Below, piece by piece: positions 6,553-12,257 of a stretch of 13,981 nt of DNA (position 1 is the stretch's first letter; each line of letters opens with the position of its first letter). A program made the position numbers and the translations under genes. The notes beneath the pieces were generated by a model. The model worked only from the letters and a program-made list of their open reading frames with translations. It searched no databases and had not been told where the DNA came from. Source of the stretch: Desulfobacteraceae bacterium (lineage in GTDB: Bacteria; Desulfobacterota; DSM-4660; Desulfatiglandales; HGW-15). The DNA lies in contig RPPU01000045.1 of the NCBI GenBank assembly GCA_003819975.1, forward strand, positions 1 through 13,981, given 5' to 3'.

Positions 6553-7245
6553 GTGGAACCTGTTAATAAACTCATTTTGGCAATAATAATGGGATTTTTT
6601 TTATTTTATTGCTCGGCCGACCCGATCACGACCTATGGCGCTCCCAAATTGACGATTAAAGAACAAATCTTTGACTTTCATGAGGTTATGGAAGGCCAAA
6701 TCTTGGAGCACGATTTCGTGATCCGCAATCAAGGCGACCAGCCCCTTACAATCCAGGATGTCAAAACCGGCTGAGGCTGCACCGTGGCCGCTTATGACAA
6801 GGCCATTCTCCCCGGCGGGGAGGGCAAAATCAAAATTCAGCTTCACACTTCCGGGCGCGAAGGTTTATTGGAAAAAACCGCTGAAATATTCAGTAATGAC
6901 CCGAATCAGTCGACCGCAAAAATGACGGTCAAGGCCCAAATCAAACCGATCATTATTTTAACCCCGACCCATCTGCACCTAACCGCAAAAAAGGGGGACC
7001 CCCTAAGCGCCGAAATGGAGGTCAAGGCCAACCTCGATAAGCCTTTGACCCTAAAACCGGGTCAATATAATTTGACGGAAAGATTGAATTACACAGTTGT
7101 TGAAGTCGAAAAAGGCAAAAAATTTATTATTCGTTTTAAAAGAACGCACGGATTGACCGAACCTTTGCAAGGCTACTTGCACCTGAAAACCAATTATCCT
7201 GAAAAACCCGAAGTGACCATTTTTATACAATGCGATTTGATCTAA
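6553..7245 (+). CDS. Secreted DUF1573-family protein, probable selenoprotein (in-frame TGA at 6772-6774)
   Basis: The frame runs from the GTG at 6553 to the TAA at 7243-7245 (230 residues) with one internal TGA at codon 74. The GTG start is chosen because AAAGGAG lies 8 bases upstream; a TTG at 6511 lacks this. Residues 5-19 are hydrophobic and Cys20 follows (LFYC), a weak lipobox, so the product is exported or a lipoprotein. The N-terminal domain fits DUF1573: FDFHEVMEGQILEHDFVIRN, GDQPLTIQDVKTG, then TGA, then GCT, ILPGGEGKIKI and EIFSNDPN. The family has CGCT where this gene reads TGA-G-C-T, so TGA stands exactly at a conserved Cys codon, giving U74-x-C76. Homology and frame continue unbroken after it, into a second beta-rich domain from about residue 128. 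Function of the family is unknown; the CxC suggests redox or metal chemistry. A TGC-to-TGA mutation or sequencing error is the alternative. TGA ends several other genes here, so a global recoding is excluded. Confidence 0.75.
6784..6822 (+). promoter_or_regulatory. Candidate bacterial SECIS hairpins downstream of the in-frame TGA
   Basis: Two stems follow the TGA at 6772. The first pairs GTGGCC (6784-6789) with GGCCAT (6801-6806). Its 11-base loop begins with G at 6790, 15 bases after the TGA. An alternative fold has CTT/AAG stacked on GGC/GCC with a 2-base bulge. The second pairs CTCCCC (6808-6813) with GGGGAG (6817-6822) around a GGC loop, about 39 bases after the TGA. The first meets the loose bacterial rules of spacing and a G near the loop start; neither has the E. 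coli-type GGU loop. Both lie inside coding sequence, as bacterial SECIS elements do. Confidence 0.4.
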
Positions 7246-7304
7246 AGGAATCGAGTTGAAGAAAGTTTGAATTTTATCCTTAACCACTGAAAGGAGAACA
7301 CATC

Positions 7305-8858
7305 ATGAACATGAAAAAGTTTTTAGCCCTGATCCTCTTGGCGGCCATCATGGCCTTTTCCCCTGCTATGCTGCAGTCGGCGCTGGCTGCCGGCCCAATC
7401 GAAATCCGTATCCTTCATTTGAATGACTTTCACGGTTTTGCCCAACCTTATAAATCGTTCGGCGAAAACGACTTGCGCGGCAGCGTTGCCGTGCTGGCCA
7501 ATCGCGCAAGCGAACTGGCCAAGGAAAAACCCACCCTGATTCTGGCGGCCGGAGATTTTATCCAGGGCCACAACTGGGCAAATTTTTCAAAAGGAAAAGC
7601 TTCCATCGAACTCCTGAATTTGATGAAAGTCGACGCTCTGGTGGTCGGCAACCATGAATTTGATTTCGGCCAGGAAACCCTGAAGATCAGAGCTGCGGAA
7701 GCGAAATTCCCAATATTGGGCGCCAATGTCGATGGTCTTTCGGCTTTGCAGCCCTTTACCATCAAAAAAGTCGGCGATCTTTACGTGGCCGTGATCGGCG
7801 TGGTCACCGAGGAAACGCCGGAAACGACTCACCCGCGCAATGTGGTCGGTTTGAGTTTTACATCGGCTGAAAAAAGCGTGGCTGCCTATGTGGAACATCT
7901 GCGGCCCAGGGCCGATTTGATTGTTGTGCTTTCCCATCTGGGCTTTAGCGCCGATAAGGCTCTGGCTCAAAAAGTCAAAGGCATTGACCTGATCGTAGGC
8001 GGCCATTCCCACACCAAGCTGGAAAAAGGCGAACAAGTCGGATCCACCTTGATCGTCCAGGCTTGGGAACATGCCAAAGCCCTTGGGGTCGTCGACCTGA
8101 CCGTACAGGATGCTAAAGTGACCAAAGCCGTCAGCCGCCTTGATTTCATCACGCCCGCCGGAACCAAGGATGAAGCCGTGGCCGCCCTGGTGGATAAATA
8201 TGCCAAGCAGGTGGATGCGGCCTTGAGCGAAGTCATCGGCGAAGCCCTGGTCGACTTTGACGGCGCCAATATCCGTAAAAAAGAAACCAACCTGGGCAAC
8301 CTGATCGCCGACATCATGCGGCAGACGGCTCAAGCCGATATCGCCATCACCAACGGCGGCGGCATCCGCACCAGCCTGGCCAAGGGTCCGCTCAAAGTCA
8401 ACGACATCTACAACTTGGTGCCGTTCGACAACTATATTATCTCCATTAAATTGACCGGCAAGCAGATCAAAGAGGCGCTTGAAAACGGCGTCTCCGCCGT
8501 GGAAGAAATCAAGGGAAAATTCCCCCAGGTCTCGGGCATTTCTTTCACCTATGCGCCGACCGCGCCCAAAGGCAACCGGGTCAAGGAAATCACCGTAGCC
8601 GGAGCCCCGCTGGTTCTTGACAAGCAATACACCGTGGCCACGAACGATTTCATGGCTGCCGGCGGCGACGGCTACACCAGTTTCGGCGAAGCCGTGAAAG
8701 CTGCCCCGGATTATCAATCCGCGGGCGGTTCCATTAGAAGCGCCAATATTGTTTACAACGACCCCAGTCTCTGGCTGCGGGATATTGTGGTCGAACACGT
8801 GAAAGTCCGCAAAACCATCACAGCCCAGACCGAGGGCCGGATCAAGGAAGTGCCGTAA
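7305..8858 (+). CDS. Secreted UshA-type 5'-nucleotidase / metallophosphoesterase
   Basis: Predicted periplasmic two-domain enzyme that removes phosphate from nucleotides or related esters, probably for nutrient salvage. It has 517 residues with a clear signal peptide (1-29, ending ALAA). The dimetal site is complete: D41 and H43 in LNDFHG, D84 in AAGDFIQG, N116/H117 and D120 in GNHEFD, H211 in SHLG, and H234/H236 in GGHSHT. H117-D120 would be the catalytic pair, as in E. coli UshA, which has Gln where H236 stands. The C-terminal substrate domain shows ETNLGNLIADI, NGGGIRT (350-356), PFDN and NDFMAAGGDGY. AAGGAG lies 8 bases before the ATG. It is 59 bases after the DUF1573 gene and 1 base before the next, so it is probably one operon. 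The exact substrate (UshA, YfkN-like or other) cannot be told. Confidence 0.92.
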   Translation: MNMKKFLALILLAAIMAFSPAMLQSALAAGPIEIRILHLNDFHGFAQPYKSFGENDLRGSVAVLANRASELAKEKPTLILAAGDFIQGHNWANFSKGKASIELLNLMKVDALVVGNHEFDFGQETLKIRAAEAKFPILGANVDGLSALQPFTIKKVGDLYVAVIGVVTEETPETTHPRNVVGLSFTSAEKSVAAYVEHLRPRADLIVVLSHLGFSADKALAQKVKGIDLIVGGHSHTKLEKGEQVGSTLIVQAWEHAKALGVVDLTVQDAKVTKAVSRLDFITPAGTKDEAVAALVDKYAKQVDAALSEVIGEALVDFDGANIRKKETNLGNLIADIMRQTAQADIAITNGGGIRTSLAKGPLKVNDIYNLVPFDNYIISIKLTGKQIKEALENGVSAVEEIKGKFPQVSGISFTYAPTAPKGNRVKEITVAGAPLVLDKQYTVATNDFMAAGGDGYTSFGEAVKAAPDYQSAGGSIRSANIVYNDPSLWLRDIVVEHVKVRKTITAQTEGRIKEVP

Positions 8859-8859
8859 C

Positions 8860-9042
8860 ATGCGGATTTATGTTAACGGGCGCGAGATCGACCTCGCGCC
8901 CGGAATGTCCGTCAAGCATGCCCTGCTCGCTCTGGATCTTTTAAAAGAGATCCAAGCGGGCAAAAAGGTATACGACACGGCGGGGCATGAAGTCGGGCTT
9001 GACGGTGCATTAAGCGACGAATCGCGGATTTATGTAAAATGA
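8860..9042 (+). CDS. Small ThiS/MoaD-like beta-grasp protein, function unknown
   Basis: Sixty residues starting one base after the nucleotidase stop, so almost certainly translationally coupled; AAGGAAG lies in the end of the upstream gene. The start MRIYVNGREIDLAPGMSVKHAL matches the beta-hairpin and first helix of ThiS-like proteins (k.fvNGe...l..g.tv..LL). The end SDESRIYVK resembles their last strand. It lacks the terminal Gly-Gly needed for sulfur carriage, so it is not a classical sulfur carrier. It may be an accessory or regulatory partner of the nucleotidase. It has no signal peptide, although its neighbour is exported. The ThiS resemblance is from pattern only. Confidence 0.7.
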   Translation: MRIYVNGREIDLAPGMSVKHALLALDLLKEIQAGKKVYDTAGHEVGLDGALSDESRIYVK

Positions 9043-9428
9043 TAGCTTCATTTAATTGGTTTTTTTACCCTTGCATGGTCTTGCCATTCCGGCATGTTGT
9101 TGGCCGGAATCCAGAAGAGTACTTAACCGCAGACGGAAGCCGGACGAAGGTCAGACAAGATAGAATTTTTCCCCGCTCGATCTGAGCGGGGAAAACATGT
9201 CATCGCTACAGGATTTCTTTGATCCTTGAAATGCCGGATATAAGAAATCCTCTAAGCGAAGCAGAGGTTGGGTTGCTTACATGGGCATTTTAAACCACCC
9301 CCTGTGTCCGGTAATTGACTTATGGGTAACGATCAGCTTAAACCAGGGTAATGCTCTCGCGCAAGCCTCGCCTTCCGGGTAGAGCCCTGGACGACGCATA
9401 GGATCTTAGTGAAAACAAAAAAATCTTT
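9043..9428. other. Stem-loop-rich convergent intergenic region, possible structured RNA
   Basis: No credible gene was seen. The 386 bases hold several clear stems. These are ATTCCGGC/GCCGGAAT (9086-9093, 9103-9110), a 12-bp stem at 9167-9195, and a 10-bp stem AGGATTTCTT/AAGAAATCCT (9210-9219, 9242-9251). A fourth is CCTCT/AGAGG (9249-9253, 9263-9267). The last is a two-part stem, CCAGG plus GCTCT pairing AGAGC plus CCTGG (9343-9347, 9353-9357, 9381-9390), with a 5-base bulge. A seven-T run lies at about 9060-9066, soon after the ThiS-like stop. I could not match it to 6S, tmRNA, RNase P, SRP or a known riboswitch. Strand is undetermined. Confidence 0.45.
9167..9195. terminator. Twelve-bp perfect hairpin, possible convergent transcription stop
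   Basis: TTTTCCCCGCTC (9167-9178) pairs perfectly with GAGCGGGGAAAA (9184-9195) around a GATCT loop. It lies between convergent genes. The A/T flanks are on the wrong side for a canonical U-tail on either strand, so termination is possible but not certain. Confidence 0.35.
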
Positions 9429-10067
9429 TTATTGCTCGCACCCCCCCGGGACCGGCCAATGCCCGCTGATGGCCGCTTCCCGATTCGGAGGCTGGCAGCC
9501 AAGCCAGGGCAGATTGGTGAAATTAATAGCCCGGAGGCGGCTGCTGCAGGGATCTTCGACAACCGTCAGGACCAATTTTCCCTCTTCGATTACATAACTA
9601 TAAAGACCGAGTACATCCGGACAAACCGGATCATTGGCCAATATCATTTGCCCGCCGGGAATTTCCGCCAAAGGATCGCGGGTGACAAAAAAAGACCCCA
9701 AGCTCTTCCACCCCGTATAGGGATGATAAATTCTGAAAACGCCTTTATTCAGGCTCAATTTCCATAGGCCGCCTTCCGGTAAATAATCGGGACACCGTTT
9801 GCAGGGAACCGGCGGGGTCTCTTTCAGCTCGACCTTGATGTAGGTGCCGTCCAGAATCGTGCGTATCGGCGCTGCTAAAGGTAAAGCATAGGGGAAAGGA
9901 TCTCTCTGTTGTAAAGCAAGCCAGGAATCAACGGCCGCGGATTGAACTGCCGTTCCCCGTACAGGTTGTGCTGCGACCAAAGTTGTCCCGCCTATGGCTA
10001 AAAGAATAAGCTGAAAAACAACGTTAAAAACCAAAATAGGGTCCCTAAACCATTTTCTTGTTTCCAT
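9429..10067 (-). CDS. Secreted or membrane-anchored lipocalin-like protein, function unknown
   Basis: A 212-residue protein from the ATG at 10067, chosen over upstream in-frame starts because AAAAGG lies about 8 bases before it and the signal segment then begins close to the N-terminus. Residues 11-32 are hydrophobic and followed by VAAQ, a signal peptide or anchor. The mature part has an alternating Gly/aromatic beta pattern: DGTYIKVEL (73-81), GGLWKLSLNKGVFRIY (99-114), LGSFFVTRD, CPDVLGLYSYVIEEGKLVLT (149-168) and VVEDPCSSRLRA. This matches the GxW...GxY...C..GxYxW...L.L..v.D.C..R layout of lipocalin-like bacterial domains. There are six cysteines (C89, C92, C149, C174, C191, C210), which suggests disulfides. 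It is divergent from the CGNR regulator and shares its control region. Confidence 0.65.
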   Translation of the reverse strand: METRKWFRDPILVFNVVFQLILLAIGGTTLVAAQPVRGTAVQSAAVDSWLALQQRDPFPYALPLAAPIRTILDGTYIKVELKETPPVPCKRCPDYLPEGGLWKLSLNKGVFRIYHPYTGWKSLGSFFVTRDPLAEIPGGQMILANDPVCPDVLGLYSYVIEEGKLVLTVVEDPCSSRLRAINFTNLPWLGCQPPNREAAISGHWPVPGGCEQ

Positions 10068-10136
10068 TTTCAGCGCCTTTTTAGAATGAATGTTACTTGG
10101 ATAGATCATACCGAAGGTCAATGCCTTGGCTTGGTT

Positions 10137-10165
10137 TTGACTTTAATAATATCACCGGCTATAAT
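10137..10165 (+). promoter_or_regulatory. Sigma-70-like promoter of the CGNR regulator
   Basis: TTGACT (10137-10142), a 17-base spacer and a perfect TATAAT (10160-10165) point at the gene starting at 10253. The predicted transcription start is around 10172, at the edge of the inverted repeat 10173-10205. A further half-site-like TATCACC (10150-10156) sits in the spacer. Confidence 0.65.
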
Positions 10166-10172
10166 TATTTTG

Positions 10173-10205
10173 CAGGTGACATCTTAAAATTTGAATTATC
10201 ACCTG
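10173..10205. promoter_or_regulatory. Inverted-repeat operator candidate between divergent genes
   Basis: CAGGTGA (10173-10179) and TCACCTG (10199-10205) form a perfect 7-bp inverted repeat, with 26 bases between like positions (about 2.5 helical turns). A third related half-site, TATCACC, is at 10150-10156. The repeat covers the likely start region of the rightward promoter and the -35/spacer of the leftward one. That is a good position to repress both. The CGNR regulator encoded alongside is the obvious candidate ligand (inference). Confidence 0.5.
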
Positions 10206-10209
10206 TCAA
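10181..10209 (-). promoter_or_regulatory. Sigma-70-like promoter of the lipocalin-like gene
   Basis: On the minus strand, TTGACA (10209-10204) is followed after 17 bases by TAAGAT (10186-10181), a perfect -35 and a 4/6 -10. It reads toward the gene starting at 10067. It overlaps the inverted repeat, so the two divergent promoters would share one control site. Confidence 0.45.
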
Positions 10210-10252
10210 CACTTTTTTGCCGGTAAGATTGATTTGAAACCTTTGAGGCCTT

Positions 10253-10882
10253 ATGGCGACAAAAACACGCAAAGCCAATAATCTGGAACTGTTGGGCGGG
10301 ATCCTCTGCCTGGATTTTACCAATACCGTGAATACGCGTATCCCTTTTCTGCATCATGATTACCTCGCCCATTATACGGACCTGATCGCATGGGGCCGGC
10401 ATGTCGAAATTTTATCAAGGAATCAAGCCCAACAATTGGAGCAAGCCGCAATCCAAAATCCGGCCAAGGCTGCTGAGATTCTCAACCGGGCCGTGGTTTT
10501 ACGCGAAACCCTTTTTCGAATTTTTACAGCCTATGCTTTTCAAAAAACCCCTGCTCCGGACGATATCCGGGCTCTGAACGCGGAAATCAAAAGGGTTTTT
10601 GCCAAACTCCGGATCAATCCCGATAAAAACGGATTCCAATGGGAGTGGGATCAAAATTCCCAAGACCTGGACTTGCCGCTCTTTCCGATTGTGAAATCAG
10701 CGGCTGAGCTGCTGACCTCCGCCGATTTGCCCAAGGTCAAACAATGCGCCAACCGCGACCATTGCGACTGGATGTTTCTGGACACCAGCAAAAACCAGAG
10801 CCGGCGCTGGTGCTGCATGAGCCTATGCGGCAGCCGGAACAAATCACGTCAGTATTACCGCAGAAAACAGGCTTTTTCTTGA
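10253..10882 (+). CDS. ABATE / CGNR zinc-finger transcriptional regulator
   Basis: A 209-residue protein. The N-terminal ABATE-type domain begins with LLGGILCLDFTNTVNTR (about 13-29), matching the family's lcLDFvNT start. The C-terminal CGNR-type zinc finger occupies about 163-203: VKQCANRDHCDWMFLDTSKN, RRWCCMSLCGSRNKSRQYY. Likely zinc ligands are C165, C171, C187 and C192. The name motif reads CGSR rather than CGNR, and the first Cys pair is spaced by five residues instead of the usual four. Such proteins are thought to be stress-related DNA-binding regulators, with the finger as the DNA-binding end. GAGG lies 5 bases before the ATG. It is divergent from the lipocalin-like gene with a shared operator, so autoregulation plus control of that gene is likely (inference). 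Confidence 0.88.
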   Translation: MATKTRKANNLELLGGILCLDFTNTVNTRIPFLHHDYLAHYTDLIAWGRHVEILSRNQAQQLEQAAIQNPAKAAEILNRAVVLRETLFRIFTAYAFQKTPAPDDIRALNAEIKRVFAKLRINPDKNGFQWEWDQNSQDLDLPLFPIVKSAAELLTSADLPKVKQCANRDHCDWMFLDTSKNQSRRWCCMSLCGSRNKSRQYYRRKQAFS

Positions 10883-10900
10883 GTAAAACATAATTTTTGT

Positions 10901-10928
10901 TTGCAAAAAACGCATTTTCAGGTATATT
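10901..10928 (+). promoter_or_regulatory. Promoter candidate for the aldolase gene
   Basis: TTGCAA (10901-10906), a 16-base spacer and TATATT (10923-10928) lie about 90 bases before the aldolase start, in an AT-rich spacer after the CGNR gene. This suggests the aldolase is transcribed on its own. Confidence 0.45.
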
Positions 10929-10956
10929 TTTAAAAATGAAAATCTACCCAAAACAA

Positions 10957-10995
10957 GCAACGGATATGCCCGATCCCGATCGTCGCATCCGCTGC
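10957..10995 (+). promoter_or_regulatory. Leader hairpin before the aldolase gene
   Basis: GCA-A-CGGAT (10957-10965) pairs with ATCCG-C-TGC (10987-10995), an 8-bp stem with one A/C mismatch and a 21-base loop. It lies in the predicted 5' leader, ending 15 bases before the Shine-Dalgarno AAAGGAG. It could stabilise or regulate the mRNA. It resembles no riboswitch known to me. Confidence 0.3.
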
Positions 10996-11020
10996 AAATA
11001 AAAAATAAAGGAGTCCCGCT

Positions 11021-11974
11021 ATGATCATCACCACCAAAAAATTGTTCGAAGCCGCTTACGGCAAATATGTCGTCGGCGCCTATAACATCAACAACCTGGA
11101 ACAAACCATGGGTCTGTTTCGCGGCAACCTGGACAGCAAAGCCCCTTTTATCATCCAAATCAGCAAGGGCGCCCGCTCCTATACCCATAAATTAATGCTG
11201 GAAGGTTTGATCCGCAGCGCCGACCAGGTGTTTCCGGACGCGGTCTTTGCCGTGCACCTGGACCACGGCGACGAAGAAGCCTGCTATGATTGCATCAACT
11301 CCGGCTTCTACAGTTCGGTCATGATCGACGCCAGCCATGAATCGTTTGACAAAAACATCGAAATCACCCGCCGCGTGGTGCAGGCCGCCCATGCCAAGGG
11401 CATTGTGGTCGAAGCCGAACTGGGCCAACTGGGCGGAGTCGAGGAACACGTCAAGGTCGACGAGGCCAATGCCAAGCTGACCGATCCGGCCCAGGCCAAG
11501 GAATTCGTGGAACGCTCCGGCTGCGACTCGCTCGCCTGCGCCATCGGCACCAGCCACGGCGCCTTTAAGTTCACCGGTTCGCAGGGTTTGCATTTCGACG
11601 TGTTGGCCGAAATTCAGAAACGTCTGCCCGGTTTCCCCTTGGTCATGCACGGCAGCAGTTCCGTGCCCCAGGAAGAAGTCAAACGCATCAACCAGGCCGG
11701 CGGCAACCTCAAGGGCGCCCGCGGCGTGGACGCCACTCAGTTCAAACGCGCCGCCGAATTGGGCGTGACCAAGATCAACATCGACACCGACGGCCGCCTG
11801 GTCTGGACCCGCGTGCACCGCGAACATTTTCTGGAACACCCCGAAAACTTCGACCTGCGCCCGGTCGGCAAAATCTTTATGACCGAATACGCCAAGTTCA
11901 TTGCCGACAAAAACGTCAAACTCGGCAGCGCCGGGCAACTTGACGCCGTGCGTAAATTGGTCGCTAAAAAATAA
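11021..11974 (+). CDS. fba: Class II fructose-bisphosphate aldolase
   Basis: Zinc-dependent cytosolic aldolase that interconverts fructose 1,6-bisphosphate with dihydroxyacetone phosphate and glyceraldehyde 3-phosphate in glycolysis and gluconeogenesis. It has 317 residues. Catalytic and metal residues are visible: AVHLDHGDEE (D81, H82), SVMIDASHESFD, VEAELGQLGG (131-139), GTSHGAFKF (H179), LVMHGSSSV (H210) and KINIDTDGR (251-259). The extra loop GGNLKGARGVDATQFKRA and the ending place it in the longer class II type used by many anaerobes. A related class II enzyme acting on tagatose bisphosphate is a less likely alternative. AAAGGAG lies 8 bases upstream. It is followed by a strong hairpin, so it is probably monocistronic. 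Codon use is more GC-ending than its neighbours, consistent with high expression. Confidence 0.93.
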   Translation: MIITTKKLFEAAYGKYVVGAYNINNLEQTMGLFRGNLDSKAPFIIQISKGARSYTHKLMLEGLIRSADQVFPDAVFAVHLDHGDEEACYDCINSGFYSSVMIDASHESFDKNIEITRRVVQAAHAKGIVVEAELGQLGGVEEHVKVDEANAKLTDPAQAKEFVERSGCDSLACAIGTSHGAFKFTGSQGLHFDVLAEIQKRLPGFPLVMHGSSSVPQEEVKRINQAGGNLKGARGVDATQFKRAAELGVTKINIDTDGRLVWTRVHREHFLEHPENFDLRPVGKIFMTEYAKFIADKNVKLGSAGQLDAVRKLVAKK

Positions 11975-11986
11975 CCCTGTTCAAAA

Positions 11987-12033
11987 ACGGAAAAGCCGCT
12001 GCGGAAAAATCATCTCTTCAGCGGCTTTTCCGT
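11987..12033 (+). terminator. Strong hairpin downstream of the aldolase gene
   Basis: The 15-base arms 11987-12001 and 12019-12033 are perfectly complementary (ACGGAAAAGCCGCTG and its reverse complement), with a 17-base loop. It begins 12 bases after the stop codon. The 3' side contains TTTT within the stem but is followed by CAAAAATC rather than a T run. It probably acts as an end-of-transcript structure or terminator. Confidence 0.65.
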
Positions 12034-12112
12034 CAAAAATCAAGCCAACCCAACCAACTGCCTCCCTTAAATAAAGGGCTGCCCCTTCTCGCCGCAAAGA
12101 ACTCCAAACGAT

Positions 12113-12140
12113 TCAAGTTTTTACCGCAGACTGCCGATAA
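12113..12140 (+). promoter_or_regulatory. Sigma-28 (FliA)-like promoter of the chemoreceptor gene
   Basis: TCAAGTTT (12113-12120), a 12-base spacer and a perfect GCCGATAA (12133-12140) match the flagellar sigma-28 consensus TAAAGTTT-N11-GCCGATAA, apart from one base and one extra spacer base. It points at the chemoreceptor start at 12258, with a leader of about 110 bases. Chemoreceptor genes are classic sigma-28 targets, so context agrees. Confidence 0.7.
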
Positions 12141-12177
12141 AAGAGTGGGAATTCCATAACCTTCCATAGATATCCTG

Positions 12178-12192
12178 TGAGGCCGGGCCTCA
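12178..12192 (+). other. Small GC-rich hairpin in the chemoreceptor leader
   Basis: TGAGGC (12178-12183) pairs with GCCTCA (12187-12192) around CGG, within the predicted 5' untranslated region. No T run follows. The rest of 12034-12257 apart from the sigma-28-like site shows only a weak CCCTT/AAGGG pair near 12064-12078. Confidence 0.4.
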
Positions 12193-12257
12193 AACGACAT
12201 TTTCATGCGACTCCTTGATTTTGGGATAAATGCGTCTTCAAGGGGGAGAGGGGACCT

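Noticed and set aside
6772..6774. TGA read as Trp or Gly under an alternative genetic code
   Set aside because: TGA terminates nuoC, nuoI, nuoJ, the ThiS-like gene, the CGNR gene and the chemoreceptor gene in this window. The site is a Cys column, not Trp or Gly.
7587..8861. Long antisense frame of 424 codons opposite the 5'-nucleotidase
   Set aside because: It is the mirror of a GC-biased real gene with all catalytic motifs on the plus strand; its His/Phe/Gly/Asp-rich composition is typical of a shadow frame.
9167..9195. CRISPR-like repeat (CCCCGC...GCGGGG resembles type I-E repeats)
   Set aside because: Only one copy exists and there is no spacer periodicity around it.
9043..9428. tRNA-Sec or another tRNA in the structured spacer
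   Set aside because: No T-loop GGTTCGA-type sequence, no acceptor pairing and no suitable anticodon arm were found.
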